Shown: positions 16,231 through 23,766 of the stretch, piece after piece
Position numbering within the stretch: position 1 is the first letter of the stretch
How the letters are laid out: each line of letters starts with the position of its first letter
Assembly: GCF_900188005.1 (NCBI RefSeq)
Contig: NZ_FZNR01000036.1
Location: 1-58,275, forward strand
From: Actinoplanes regularis
GTDB lineage: Bacteria; Actinomycetota; Actinomycetes; Mycobacteriales; Micromonosporaceae
Length of the DNA: 58,275 bases
Reading direction: 5' to 3'
The notes under the pieces: generated by a model
What the model was told of the DNA's origin: nothing
Database searches by the model: none
The model's input: the letters and a program-made list of their open reading frames with translations, nothing else
Position numbers and translations under genes: made by a program

Positions 16231-16806
16231 ATGACCACATCGCCCGCCCTCGACGTCCCCACGCTGCGACATCTGATCGCCGGCGGCCAGGTGCCCCGGC
16301 TGATCGACGTGCGCACCCCCGCCGAGTTCGAGACCGCGCACATCCCCGGTTCCCGCAACGTGCCCCTGGACCTGCTGCGCGAACACCGCGACGAACTGCG
16401 CGAGCACCTCGACGGGCCGGTCGTGCTCGTCTGCCGCTCCGGGCAGCGTGCCGGCCAGGCCGAACGGATCCTCGCCGGAGCCGGCCTGCCGGACCTGCGC
16501 GTGCTCGCCGGCGGCATCACCGGCTGGCGGGCCGAGCACGGCCCGGTCACCACCGGCAGACCCCGCTGGGAGCTGGAACGACAGGTCCGCCTCGTCGCCG
16601 GCGGCATCGTCCTGGCCGCCGTGCTCGCCAGCACGGTGGCCGAGCCGGTGAAGTGGGTGGCCGCGTTCATCGGCGCCGGTCTCGCCGTCGCCGCGCTGAC
16701 CGACACCTGCGCGATGGGCATGGTGCTCGCCAGGCTGCCCTACAACCGTGGCCCGCGTACCGATCTCGCCCGGGTCGTCACCGCTCTGGGCGCGGACCGG
16801 CGGTAG
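16231..16806 (+). CDS. rhodanese-DUF2892 membrane protein
   Basis: The 191-residue protein has an N-terminal rhodanese with DVRTPAEFETAHIPGSRNVP and the active Cys68 in VVLVCRSGQRAGQA, then a DUF2892-like pair of helices (VRLVAGGIVLAAVLAS, WVAAFIGAGLAVAALTDTCAMGMVLARLPYN) with a conserved TDxCxMG pattern that may bind sulfur. It probably delivers or traps sulfane sulfur at the membrane. It lies 19 bases after the dioxygenase gene and before the exporter, in one operon. Confidence 0.88.
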   Translation: MTTSPALDVPTLRHLIAGGQVPRLIDVRTPAEFETAHIPGSRNVPLDLLREHRDELREHLDGPVVLVCRSGQRAGQAERILAGAGLPDLRVLAGGITGWRAEHGPVTTGRPRWELERQVRLVAGGIVLAAVLASTVAEPVKWVAAFIGAGLAVAALTDTCAMGMVLARLPYNRGPRTDLARVVTALGADRR

Positions 16807-16810
16807 TCAC

Positions 16811-17026
16811 ATGTCGGATCACCTGCCGCCCTGGCCGCCCGGCCGCGACGAGCCCGCACCGCCCTGGCCGCCCGGCCGCGACGTGCCCGCACCGCCGTGG
16901 CCGGCCCGCCGTGACCGTCCCGCAGCGCTCTGGCCGGCCCGCCGCGACCGTCCCGCGCCGCCCTGGCCGCGTTCGGCCTGCCGGGCCGCACCGCCCGGCG
17001 TGCCGCCGGGCCGGGGGCGGTCGTGA
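16811..17026 (+). CDS. Trp/Pro repeat small protein (uncharacterised)
   Basis: This 71-residue protein is built from 11-residue units PPWPPGRDEPA, PPWPPGRDVPA, PPWPARRDRPA, ALWPARRDRPA, coded by 33-base DNA units beginning at 16826, 16859, 16892 and 16925, then a diverged PPWPRSACRAA. It is very rich in Pro, Trp and Arg with a single Cys near the end and no signal or membrane segment. It starts 5 bases after the rhodanese stop and its stop overlaps the next GTG (GTGA at 17023-17026), which strongly suggests it is translated. I know of no function; it could be a linker-like or metal/sulfur-binding peptide, or simply repeat expansion. Confidence 0.55.
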   Translation: MSDHLPPWPPGRDEPAPPWPPGRDVPAPPWPARRDRPAALWPARRDRPAPPWPRSACRAAPPGVPPGRGRS

Positions 17027-17799
17027 TCGCCGCGATCGGGTTCGGGCTCCTCATCGGGATCCTGCTCGGCCTGTTCGGCGGCGGCGGCTCGATCCTCGCA
17101 GTCCCCGCCCTGGTTTACGGCGCCGGTCTGAGCCTGGCCGCCGCCGTACCCACCGCCCTGCTCGTGGTCGGCGTCTCCGCGGCGACCGCCCTGCTCCCGC
17201 GGCTGCGGGCCGGGCTGGTGCGGTGGCGGATCGCCGGGATCGTCGGTGGCACCGGCGCCGCCGCGGCGTTCGCCGGCGCGGCCGTCAACCGGCTCCTCGA
17301 TCCGCGCCTGGTCCTGGCCGGGTTCGCCGTCCTCATGATGGTCGCCGGTCTGCGGATGCTGCGCGACGCCGGCGAATGCGGTGGCGACTGCGCCCTGCCC
17401 GGCGGCGGGGTCAACTGGCGCGGCTGCCTGCCCAAAGCCATCGCGGCCGGGCTCGCGGTCGGCTTCCTCACCGGTCTGTTCGGGGTCGGCGGTGGATTCC
17501 TCATCATCCCGGCCCTGGTCCTGCTGCTCGGCCTGACCATGCCCGCCGCCGTCGCCACGTCACTGGTCATCATCGTGGCGAACTCCGCCGCCGGGCTCGT
17601 CGCGCACGTCGGCGACGCGGCCGTCGACCACCGCGTCGCCGCGGCGTTCACCCTCGCCGCGATCCTCGGCTCCCTGGCGGCCGCGCGGATCGCGGCCCGG
17701 CTGCCCACCGAGCGGCTGCGGCGCGCCTTCGCGTGGCTCGTCCTCGCCGTCGCCGTCTTCGTAGGCGTCCAGACGGTCCTCAACCCCGCCCCGGTTTGA
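17023..17799 (+). CDS. TauE/SafE sulfite (sulfonate) exporter
   Basis: The 258-residue membrane protein has two repeats of the TauE motif: LIGILLGLFGGGGSILAVPALVY at the N-terminus and GFLTGLFGVGGGFLIIPALVLLLG in the middle, with about eight helices. A Cys pair (ECGGDC) in the loop is unusual. It probably exports the sulfite made by the persulfide dioxygenase. GTG start overlaps the upstream small gene. The operon ends at a divergent repeat array. Confidence 0.9.
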   Translation: MIAAIGFGLLIGILLGLFGGGGSILAVPALVYGAGLSLAAAVPTALLVVGVSAATALLPRLRAGLVRWRIAGIVGGTGAAAAFAGAAVNRLLDPRLVLAGFAVLMMVAGLRMLRDAGECGGDCALPGGGVNWRGCLPKAIAAGLAVGFLTGLFGVGGGFLIIPALVLLLGLTMPAAVATSLVIIVANSAAGLVAHVGDAAVDHRVAAAFTLAAILGSLAAARIAARLPTERLRRAFAWLVLAVAVFVGVQTVLNPAPV

Positions 17800-17802
17800 C
17801 CC

Positions 17803-18112
17803 GCGGGTGCCGGTCCCCGCTCGTCGGGTGTCGAAACGATCGTCAGCCTGCCACGGTCTGCTCCTGCGGGTGCCGGTTGCTCGCTCATGAGGTGTCCGAG
17901 CGGTCCTCAGCCTGCCACGGTCTGCTCCTGCGGGTGCCGGTTGCTCGCTCATGAGGTGTCCGAGCGGTCCTCAGCCTGCCACGGTCTGCTCCTGCGGGTG
18001 CCGGTTGCTCGCTCATGAGGTGTCCGAGCGGTCCTCAGCCTGCCACGGTCTGCTCCTGCGGGTGCCGGTTGCTCGCTCATGAGGTGTCCGAGCGGTCCTC
18101 AGCCTGCCACGG
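17803..18112. repeat. 64-bp tandem repeat array (4 perfect copies plus a diverged one)
   Basis: Four identical 64-base units start at 17851, 17915, 17979 and 18043 (each begins CCACGGTCTGCTCCTGCGGG), and a diverged unit of 63 bases precedes (17803 on). The copies carry no base change, so the array is recent or maintained by gene conversion. Each unit holds an internal GCTCG/CGAGC stem. The unit is not a multiple of three and there is no convincing ORF across it. It lies between convergent genes (TauE and a methyltransferase), where terminators would be expected. Confidence 0.9.
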
Positions 18113-18151
18113 CATGATCGACTCCCGGCCGGGGCGGTTGTTGCTCGTGCC

Positions 18152-18781
18152 TCAGCGATGTGCGATCAGGACCGCGCCGGGCGAGGGCTGGTCCAGGTCG
18201 AGCAGCAGTTGGCCGGTGACGACGAAGCCGGCGTCGCGCAGCCGGTCGGCGAGCTGTTCGGGCCGGCGCCGGTGCACGTGGACGTGCATCGGGTGGCCAC
18301 CGTAGCCCTCGGTCTTCAACTGGGTCCGGTCGCCGACGTGGAAGCCGATCAGAAGTGGACCGCCGGGGTGCAGCACCCGGTGGAAGTGGCCGAGAACCGT
18401 CGGGATCGCCTCGTCCGGGACGTGGATCAGGGACCAGAAGGCGAGGAGGGCGGCGACCGACGTGTCCGGCAGCGGCAGGTCGGTCATCGAGCCGACCTCG
18501 AAGCGCAGGCCGGGGTGGTCCCGCCGGGCGATGTCGATCATCGCGGGGGAGAGGTCGATGCCGAACGCGTCTACGCCCAGGGCCTGCAGGTGCGCGGTGA
18601 CGTGCCCGGGCCCGCAGCCGACATCGGCGACCGGGCCGCCGCCGGCGGCGTGGACCAGGTCGGCGAAGAGGGCGAGAGCGGCGCGCAGGTACGGCTGCCC
18701 GGAAAGTGAGTCACGCACCAGGTCGGCGTAGCCGCCGGCAACGGTGTCGTAGGACGTACGGGTGTCGGCCAGCCAGGTCAC
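18152..18781 (-). CDS. class I SAM-dependent methyltransferase
   Basis: The 209-residue enzyme has motif I VADVGCGPGHVTAHLQALG (about residues 51-69), FGIDLSPAMIDIARRDHPG, a GSMTDLPLPDTSVAALLAFWSLIHVPDE segment and a C-terminal HVHRRRPEQLADRLRDAGF typical of small-molecule methyltransferases. The substrate is unknown. The N-terminus (TSYDTVAGGYADLV) is a usual cap. Transcribed toward the repeat array. Confidence 0.85.
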   Translation of the reverse strand: MTWLADTRTSYDTVAGGYADLVRDSLSGQPYLRAALALFADLVHAAGGGPVADVGCGPGHVTAHLQALGVDAFGIDLSPAMIDIARRDHPGLRFEVGSMTDLPLPDTSVAALLAFWSLIHVPDEAIPTVLGHFHRVLHPGGPLLIGFHVGDRTQLKTEGYGGHPMHVHVHRRRPEQLADRLRDAGFVVTGQLLLDLDQPSPGAVLIAHR

Positions 18782-18929
18782 GAACGTTCCCCTGTCGGTG
18801 CTTCTGACGGATGACGGTGCGGCGAAGAGAGTAGTCCGGATGATCGCGCTGGAGGTGCGGCGGCTGCAGGGAACAGCGCCGCGGTGTCCGGTTCGGCCCT
18901 CGGGCCGCCTGGGACGGCCCGGACGAGGT

Positions 18930-19124
18930 TACGCCGGCACCGGCCTCGGTCTGGCCATCTGCAAGCGCACGGTGGAGCGGCACGGCGGCACCATCACCGC
19001 GACCGAAAACCCCGGCGGCGGCACCCGTTTCACCTTCACCCTGCCCGCCGAACCCGGCACCGGGCACCGCGATCGCCCGTGGCCGTCCACCGGGACACCC
19101 GAGCCTGAGCTGGCTGCCGTTTGA
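18930..19124 (+). pseudogene. C-terminal fragment of a sensor histidine kinase
   Basis: The last 60 or so residues include YAGTGLGLAICKRTVERHGGTI and GGGTRFTFTLPA, the G2-box and end of the HATPase_c domain of a PAS-type kinase. The H-box and the rest of the ATPase are missing; upstream sequence in this frame bears no resemblance to a kinase. No start or ribosome binding site is evident. Remnant only. Confidence 0.75.
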
Positions 19125-19265
19125 CCACCGGCGACGGCAATCCGGGGCAGGCGGCTGCCGCCCGAACCGAGGAATTGTGTTTCATAGGTTTGTGGAGGGC
19201 GATGGCGGCCGCGCGCCATCGTCACCCGAGGCCGAGCACCGGCGATGGGTGTTAAGGTTCCTGCC

Positions 19266-19301
19266 GTGACTACGTGTTCGATGTTCTGGTGGCGCGCCTG
19301 A
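19266..19301 (+). CDS. trp leader peptide (MTTCSMFWWRA)
   Basis: An 11-codon GTG-started ORF contains adjacent Trp codons (19287-19292) near its end, as attenuator leaders do. Ribosome stalling at these codons when charged tRNA-Trp is low would favour the downstream antiterminator. A TAAGGT -10-like box lies just upstream (about 19253). Confidence 0.75.
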   Translation: MTTCSMFWWRA

Positions 19302-19302
19302 C

Positions 19303-19358
19303 AGGCGGCCCACCTGCTCGAGCCATTCCACCGGCCGCCTCGTCGAGGCGGCCTTTTT
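19303..19358 (+). terminator. trp attenuator (antiterminator and terminator)
   Basis: Two mutually exclusive structures exist. The terminator is GGCCGCCTC (19333-19341) pairing with GAGGCGGCC (19345-19353), loop GTC, followed by five T at 19354-19358. The antiterminator pairs AGGCGGCC (19303-19310) with GGCCGCCT (19333-19340), which removes the terminator's left arm. This is a complete transcription attenuator for trpD. Confidence 0.85.
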
Positions 19359-19400
19359 CGTGTCCTCGGCGGCGGTCCATGCACCCGGAGGACACCAGAG

Positions 19401-20435
19401 ATGCCCCTGTCGAAGACGATTCTGCCGGCCCTGCTGCAGCGCCGGGACCTGACCAGCGCCGAAGCTGCCTGGGCGATGACCCGGATCGTGAACGGGGAAC
19501 TGACCGCGGCCCAGGTGGCCGGGTTCGCGGCCGCGTTACGCACCAAGGGCGAGACCGCCGACGAGATCCGCGGCCTGGTCGACGCGTTGCGGGCCAGCGC
19601 CGTGCCGGTGACCATTCCCGGACCGGTCGTCGACATCGCCGGAACCGGCGGCGACGGCACCGGCGCCGTCAACATCTCCACGATGGCCGCCGTGGTCGCC
19701 GCCGCCACCGGGGTCACCGTCGTCAAACACGGCGGCCGGGCCGCGTCGTCGGCCACGTGTGGCGCCGCTGATCTGGTCGAACACCTCGGCGTGAGGCTGG
19801 ATCTGAGCCCGGCGCGGGCGGCCCGGGTGGCCGCCCGCGCCGGGCTCACGTTCCTGTTCGGGCCGCGCTACAACCCGGGCCTGCGGCACGCCGCCGCCGT
19901 CCGCCGCGATCTGCGGGTTCCGACGGTGTTCAACATCCTCGGACCGTTGATCAACCCGGCGGCTCCGCAGTACCAGGTCGTCGGCGTGGCCGACGCGCGG
20001 ATGGCGCCGCTGATCGCGGACGTTCTCGCCGCGCGCGGCGGCCAGGCCCTGGTCGTGCGCGGCGACGACGGCCTGGACAAGCTGACCACGACGACGACGT
20101 CGCGGGTGTGGACGGTTCGGGCCGGCGCGGTGACCGCCTCGACCCTGGACCCGCTGGAGCTCGGGTTCGACCGGGCCGCACCCTCCGACCTGCGCGGCGG
20201 GTCCGCGGCCGGGAACGCGCTGGTGTTCCAGGCCGTGCTCGCCGGGCGGCGCGGGCCGGTCCGCGACGTGGTTCTGTTCAACGCCGCCGCGATGCTGGTC
20301 GCCGTCGACGGCCGATCGTTTCCGGACGCGATCGGGACGTGTGCGCGGGCGGTCGACAGTGGTGCGGCCCGAGCCACCCTGAAACGATGGATCGAGGTCA
20401 GCGCCCGGGAGGGTTGCCGGGCCGTTGACTGCTGA
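19401..20435 (+). CDS. trpD: anthranilate phosphoribosyltransferase
   Basis: This 344-residue enzyme joins anthranilate to PRPP in tryptophan biosynthesis. It has the GTGGDG motif (residues 81-86), NISTMAAVVAAATGVTVVKHGGRAASS with a Gly in place of the usual Asn of KHGNRA, FLFGPRYNPGLRHAAAVRRDL (usual FA..hHPAmrhv), GPLINPAAPQYQVVGV and VVRGDDGLDKLT. The Asn to Gly substitution at position 112 and GAADL instead of GSADxLE suggest a divergent paralogue, maybe for a secondary metabolite. It stands alone, without other trp genes, but keeps its own attenuator. Confidence 0.92.
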   Translation: MPLSKTILPALLQRRDLTSAEAAWAMTRIVNGELTAAQVAGFAAALRTKGETADEIRGLVDALRASAVPVTIPGPVVDIAGTGGDGTGAVNISTMAAVVAAATGVTVVKHGGRAASSATCGAADLVEHLGVRLDLSPARAARVAARAGLTFLFGPRYNPGLRHAAAVRRDLRVPTVFNILGPLINPAAPQYQVVGVADARMAPLIADVLAARGGQALVVRGDDGLDKLTTTTTSRVWTVRAGAVTASTLDPLELGFDRAAPSDLRGGSAAGNALVFQAVLAGRRGPVRDVVLFNAAAMLVAVDGRSFPDAIGTCARAVDSGAARATLKRWIEVSAREGCRAVDC

Positions 20436-20740
20436 AACCGTCGACGGCGCTACCTGCGGAACCCTGACGGTGAAGTAGAGGGTGACCATGCGGTGCTGAC
20501 CGGCGGAATCGGGCCGCGACGCGCGGCAGCGGCCCGGGGTGGCGCGGGCCTCGCGCGGGAATGCCACGGGACTTGGCTTGAGCCTGGCCACGGCGCCCGA
20601 CAGGTCGTACCCGGATATGGATCTGTTGGATGCACTGACCGGCAGGAGCTGGGCGTGGGCCGGCCTTCGACGATGACAGGCTTGACATGATCTGTGTCAG
20701 CACGGGGGATGGCCCGCTGTTCGCAGGAGAGGCTGGAGAC

Positions 20741-21274
20741 ATGGAAGCGCTCGCGGTCCTGGCGTCGTTCGGCGCGACCGGCCATGTCGGTCTTCTCCAT
20801 CCCGGTGCCCAGCTACGGGACGTCTGCGCTGTCCACGGCATGCCGTGGGATATCGGGCGGATCGACAACCGCCACAGGTGGCCGCACCTGTACTCGTATG
20901 GTGATGTCGAGTTGGTCGTGTGCCGCTGCCGGATCATCACCTCGGTGCTGGTCCAGACCGGGCGAGGGACGGTTGATCTGCCAAGCCAGGCACAGCCCGG
21001 AGAGGTCATCGCTCTGCCCGTACGGCTGACCCTGGCCCAGGTGGTCGGCGCCCTGGCCGCGGCAGGCTGCCCGTGGGAGCGGCTCAGGCCGATCGCTGGA
21101 CAGTGCGGGCTGCGTACCCTCCCGCAACGCGTCGACTTCACCTTCATCACCGACGACGGACCAGATCCCGTGCTGCACTCGGTAGGCACCTGGGCTCATC
21201 GGCACGACTGCATGCCGGCGGAAGTCGCCGAGGCGGCCTTCGCCGATGACTTCCCGACCGAGCAGCCGGGCTGA
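20741..21274 (+). CDS. uncharacterised protein
   Basis: A conserved-looking 177-residue protein with no family I recognise. It begins MEALAVLASFGATGHVGLLHPGAQLRDVCAVHG and contains LVVCRCRIITSVLVQTGRGTV (a beta-rich stretch) and a Cys-rich RCRI. Base use is typical of coding sequence. Start ATG 20741 is chosen over an earlier ATG at 20687 because GGAGAGGCTGGAGAC precedes it. It could be an immunity or single-domain accessory protein; this is only a guess. Gap 20436-20740 contains no other gene that I can support. Confidence 0.55.
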   Translation: MEALAVLASFGATGHVGLLHPGAQLRDVCAVHGMPWDIGRIDNRHRWPHLYSYGDVELVVCRCRIITSVLVQTGRGTVDLPSQAQPGEVIALPVRLTLAQVVGALAAAGCPWERLRPIAGQCGLRTLPQRVDFTFITDDGPDPVLHSVGTWAHRHDCMPAEVAEAAFADDFPTEQPG

Positions 21275-21318
21275 TCCTCGCCGGGTTTCGTCCTTCAGCG
21301 GATCCGAGACGTATGGTG

Positions 21319-22515
21319 CTACGGCGTGGCGGCCGCGGGCACCGGGCCGGGTTGTGCGAGCGGGATGTCGCGCATCCGGCGCAAGGGGGAGAAGAACAGC
21401 CACAGCCCCGCGCAGCAGCCACCGGCGACCGCGATCCACAGGGTGGTCCGGATGCCGAGAACGCTGGCGAGCGCCCCGCCGGCCAGGCCGCCCAGGGGCA
21501 GGGTGCCCCAGGTGATCCAGCGGGCGGCGGCGCTGACCCGGCCGAGCATGTCCGGCGGGCAGGCGGCCTGCCGGTAAGTGGTCAGCGCGACCCCGGCGAC
21601 GGTGGAGGAGAACGTCCAGGAGATCCAGCCGCAGGCGAACAGCAGCACCGTCCAGCCTCGCCCGGCCAGCGGGATCAGCAGTCCGGGCAGGGAGAGCAGG
21701 GTCATGGCGATCCAGCTGATCCGCGCCGAGCCGATCCGGCGGGCCAGGTGGCGGGCCGCGACGCCGCCCGCGAGCCCGCCGACGGCGCCCAGCGCCAGCA
21801 GCAGTCCGACCAGGCCCGGACGTAGCTGGAGGTTACGGATGAGGAAGACGGTGCCGAGGCTCTCGACCATGATGACGAAGAAGTTGGCGGTGCCGTTGAA
21901 GGCGACCGCGTTGCGCAGGATCGGGTCGCGCAGCACGTAGGCGAGGCCCTCGCGGATCTGCGCCGTCATCCGGGGCCGGCGGCCGGCTCCGGAGCGGCGC
22001 GGTTCCGGGCCGCGGATCGCCGTGAGCAGGCCCGCCGACGCCACGAACGAGATCGCGTCGGCGGTCATCGCGCCGGCCGCGCCGATGAGCGTCACCAGCG
22101 CCGCGCCGGTGCTGGGCCCGGCGATCTGCGCGACCGACCGGGAGGCGGCCAGCTTGCCGTTGCCGTCGATCAGCTGACCGTGCGCCAGCATGACCGGCAC
22201 GTACGCCTGGTAGGCCACCTGGAAGAAGACGGACAGGACGCTGGAGACCAGTGCGACGGCGTACAGCTGGGCCAGCGTCAGCACCCCGAGGGCGTGGGCC
22301 ACCGGTATCGAGCCGATCACCAGGACCTGCGCGAGGTCGCACCCGATCATCAGGCGGCGCCGGGCGACCCGGTCCACGATGGCTCCGGCGGGCAGGGCCA
22401 CCAGCAGGTATGCGCTCGTCTCGGCCGCCGCCAGGAGCCCGACCTGCAACGCGGAGGCGTCCAGCAGAACGACGGCGACCAGCGGCAGCGCGAGGATGGT
22501 GATCTGAGATCCCAT
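21319..22515 (-). CDS. MFS transporter (enterobactin/macrolide exporter-like)
   Basis: This drug-exporter-type MFS protein has about 12 helices and the motif A-like GAIVDRVARRRLMIGCDLAQV. It resembles the actinomycete branch that ends SLGILPLG... with a late LPLGGLAGGALASVLGIR. The protein homology extends upstream of the first Met (22515) in the same frame (WRNRRFLLLWGSQTISE), about 22 codons, but no ATG, GTG or TTG is found there, so the true start may be unusual or the gene damaged. It exports a toxic or siderophore-like compound by proton antiport. Confidence 0.85.
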   Translation of the reverse strand: MGSQITILALPLVAVVLLDASALQVGLLAAAETSAYLLVALPAGAIVDRVARRRLMIGCDLAQVLVIGSIPVAHALGVLTLAQLYAVALVSSVLSVFFQVAYQAYVPVMLAHGQLIDGNGKLAASRSVAQIAGPSTGAALVTLIGAAGAMTADAISFVASAGLLTAIRGPEPRRSGAGRRPRMTAQIREGLAYVLRDPILRNAVAFNGTANFFVIMVESLGTVFLIRNLQLRPGLVGLLLALGAVGGLAGGVAARHLARRIGSARISWIAMTLLSLPGLLIPLAGRGWTVLLFACGWISWTFSSTVAGVALTTYRQAACPPDMLGRVSAAARWITWGTLPLGGLAGGALASVLGIRTTLWIAVAGGCCAGLWLFFSPLRRMRDIPLAQPGPVPAAATP

Positions 22516-22615
22516 CTCGCTGATCGTCTGGCTGCCCCACAGCAGCAGGAACCTACGATTGCGCCAGATCGATGAGCGTCCGTTGTCGTCTATGCCGCGA
22601 ATTGTGCCATCCGGA

Positions 22616-22972
22616 TCACCCGTTGTGGGCCCGGCTCAGGTCGACGACGAGAGTCGCGAGCATCGTGACGAAGAAGATCGCCCAGCCGACCAGGTCGCGG
22701 GAGCCGACACGCAGGTGCGCGATCAGCGCGCCGATGAAATAGAGGACGAGACCGGCGGCGGCCAGGGTGCCGATCAGCGGTACGGCGAAGCCGGCGAGCA
22801 GGCCCAGCGCCCCGGCGGCCAGGATCGAGCCCAGCATCGGCATCCACCACATCGGCAGGCGCTTCATCCTCAGCTGCGCCTTCGGGTACTCGTGTCCGAT
22901 GAGGTAGGTGACGGCGCCGCTGGCGGCGAGGAACGCGGCGACGACGGTGAGCGTGATGTGAACGATGGACAC
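22616..22972 (-). CDS. DoxX family membrane protein
   Basis: The 118-residue protein has four helices and a DoxX-like layout: SIVHITLTVVAAFLAASGAVTYLIGHEYPKAQLRMKRL, MWWMPMLGSILAAGALGLL and VGWAIFFVTMLATLVV. Function unknown; the family is linked to membrane redox and sulfur respiration. GTG 22972 is preceded by GAGGAGGACCC. It lies behind the TetR gene on the same strand and may share its control. Confidence 0.8.
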   Translation of the reverse strand: MSIVHITLTVVAAFLAASGAVTYLIGHEYPKAQLRMKRLPMWWMPMLGSILAAGALGLLAGFAVPLIGTLAAAGLVLYFIGALIAHLRVGSRDLVGWAIFFVTMLATLVVDLSRAHNG

Positions 22973-23091
22973 GGGTCCTCCTCGATGACGGTTCGCTCGT
23001 TCTCGACGAGGTGGCCCGCTCGAATGTGACCGCCGGCCCGCGAGCCGGGCTTCGCGCCGGCACTCATGACCCGGCAAGACCGTCGCATCCC

Positions 23092-23676
23092 TCACTGCCC
23101 GGATCGATGACTTCCTGGTGGGTACGCCGGTGGCCGCAAGCCGTCGAACAGGACGGCGAGCGCACGGTCGAGGACCGGGCCGGAGTATTCGCCGGTCTCC
23201 GCCGCCATACTGGCCCCGCGCAGCAGGGCCAGTATGGCGGGCAGGTCGACGTCGGGGCGGACGGCGCCTGAGCGTTGAGCGCCGCGCAGGAACTCCGCGA
23301 GCGCCGCACGCATCCGTACCCGCTGATCCGTCTGTTCTGCCTTGACGTCGACGCCGGCGTCCCGCAGCGCGTCGGTCAGGGCCTTCTTGGTCGCCGCGTC
23401 CGCGACGATCCGCGTGAAGAAGGTGAAGAACGCGGCCTGCGGCTCGGCGGCCGTACGCAGTCGGTCCGCCTCCCGCAGCAGCAGGTCGACCCGGGCCGCC
23501 ACGATCGCCGCGTACAGCGCCTCCTTGGTGGCGAAGTGCCGGTAGACGGTGCCGACGCCGACTCCGGCTCGCCGGGCGATCTCGTCCATGCGGGCCGCCG
23601 GCCCCTGCTCGTCGAGTACCACCTCGGCCGCCGCGAGCACCTTCGCGCGATTGCGTGCCGCGTCGGAGCGCATCAT
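23092..23676 (-). CDS. TetR-family repressor
   Basis: The 194-residue regulator has the HTH at MDEIARRAGVGVGTVYRHFATKEALYAAIV and a TetR_C-like helical domain with GEYSGPVLDRALAVLFDGL. It faces the aldo/keto reductase gene across a 90-base gap carrying two palindromes, so it probably represses both. Two Met starts are adjacent (23676 and 23673). Confidence 0.88.
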   Translation of the reverse strand: MMRSDAARNRAKVLAAAEVVLDEQGPAARMDEIARRAGVGVGTVYRHFATKEALYAAIVAARVDLLLREADRLRTAAEPQAAFFTFFTRIVADAATKKALTDALRDAGVDVKAEQTDQRVRMRAALAEFLRGAQRSGAVRPDVDLPAILALLRGASMAAETGEYSGPVLDRALAVLFDGLRPPAYPPGSHRSGQ

Positions 23677-23701
23677 GCCGGCTCCTCGCGGTCCGACGGC
23701 A

Positions 23702-23751
23702 TTGACAAGCGGAATCCAGGTTCCATATCTTCAAGCGGAATCACGATTCCG
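23702..23751. promoter_or_regulatory. divergent promoter with two GGAATC operators
   Basis: TTGACA (23702-23707) is a -35 box; operators GGAATCCAGGTTCC (23711-23724) and CGGAATCACGATTCCG (23736-23751) are palindromes with shared half site GGAATC, placed between the TetR and reductase genes. Confidence 0.7.
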
Positions 23752-23766
23752 ATTCTAGGGGGCGCC

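Noticed and set aside
17803..18112. CRISPR array
   Set aside because: Repeats are adjacent 64-base units without unique spacers.
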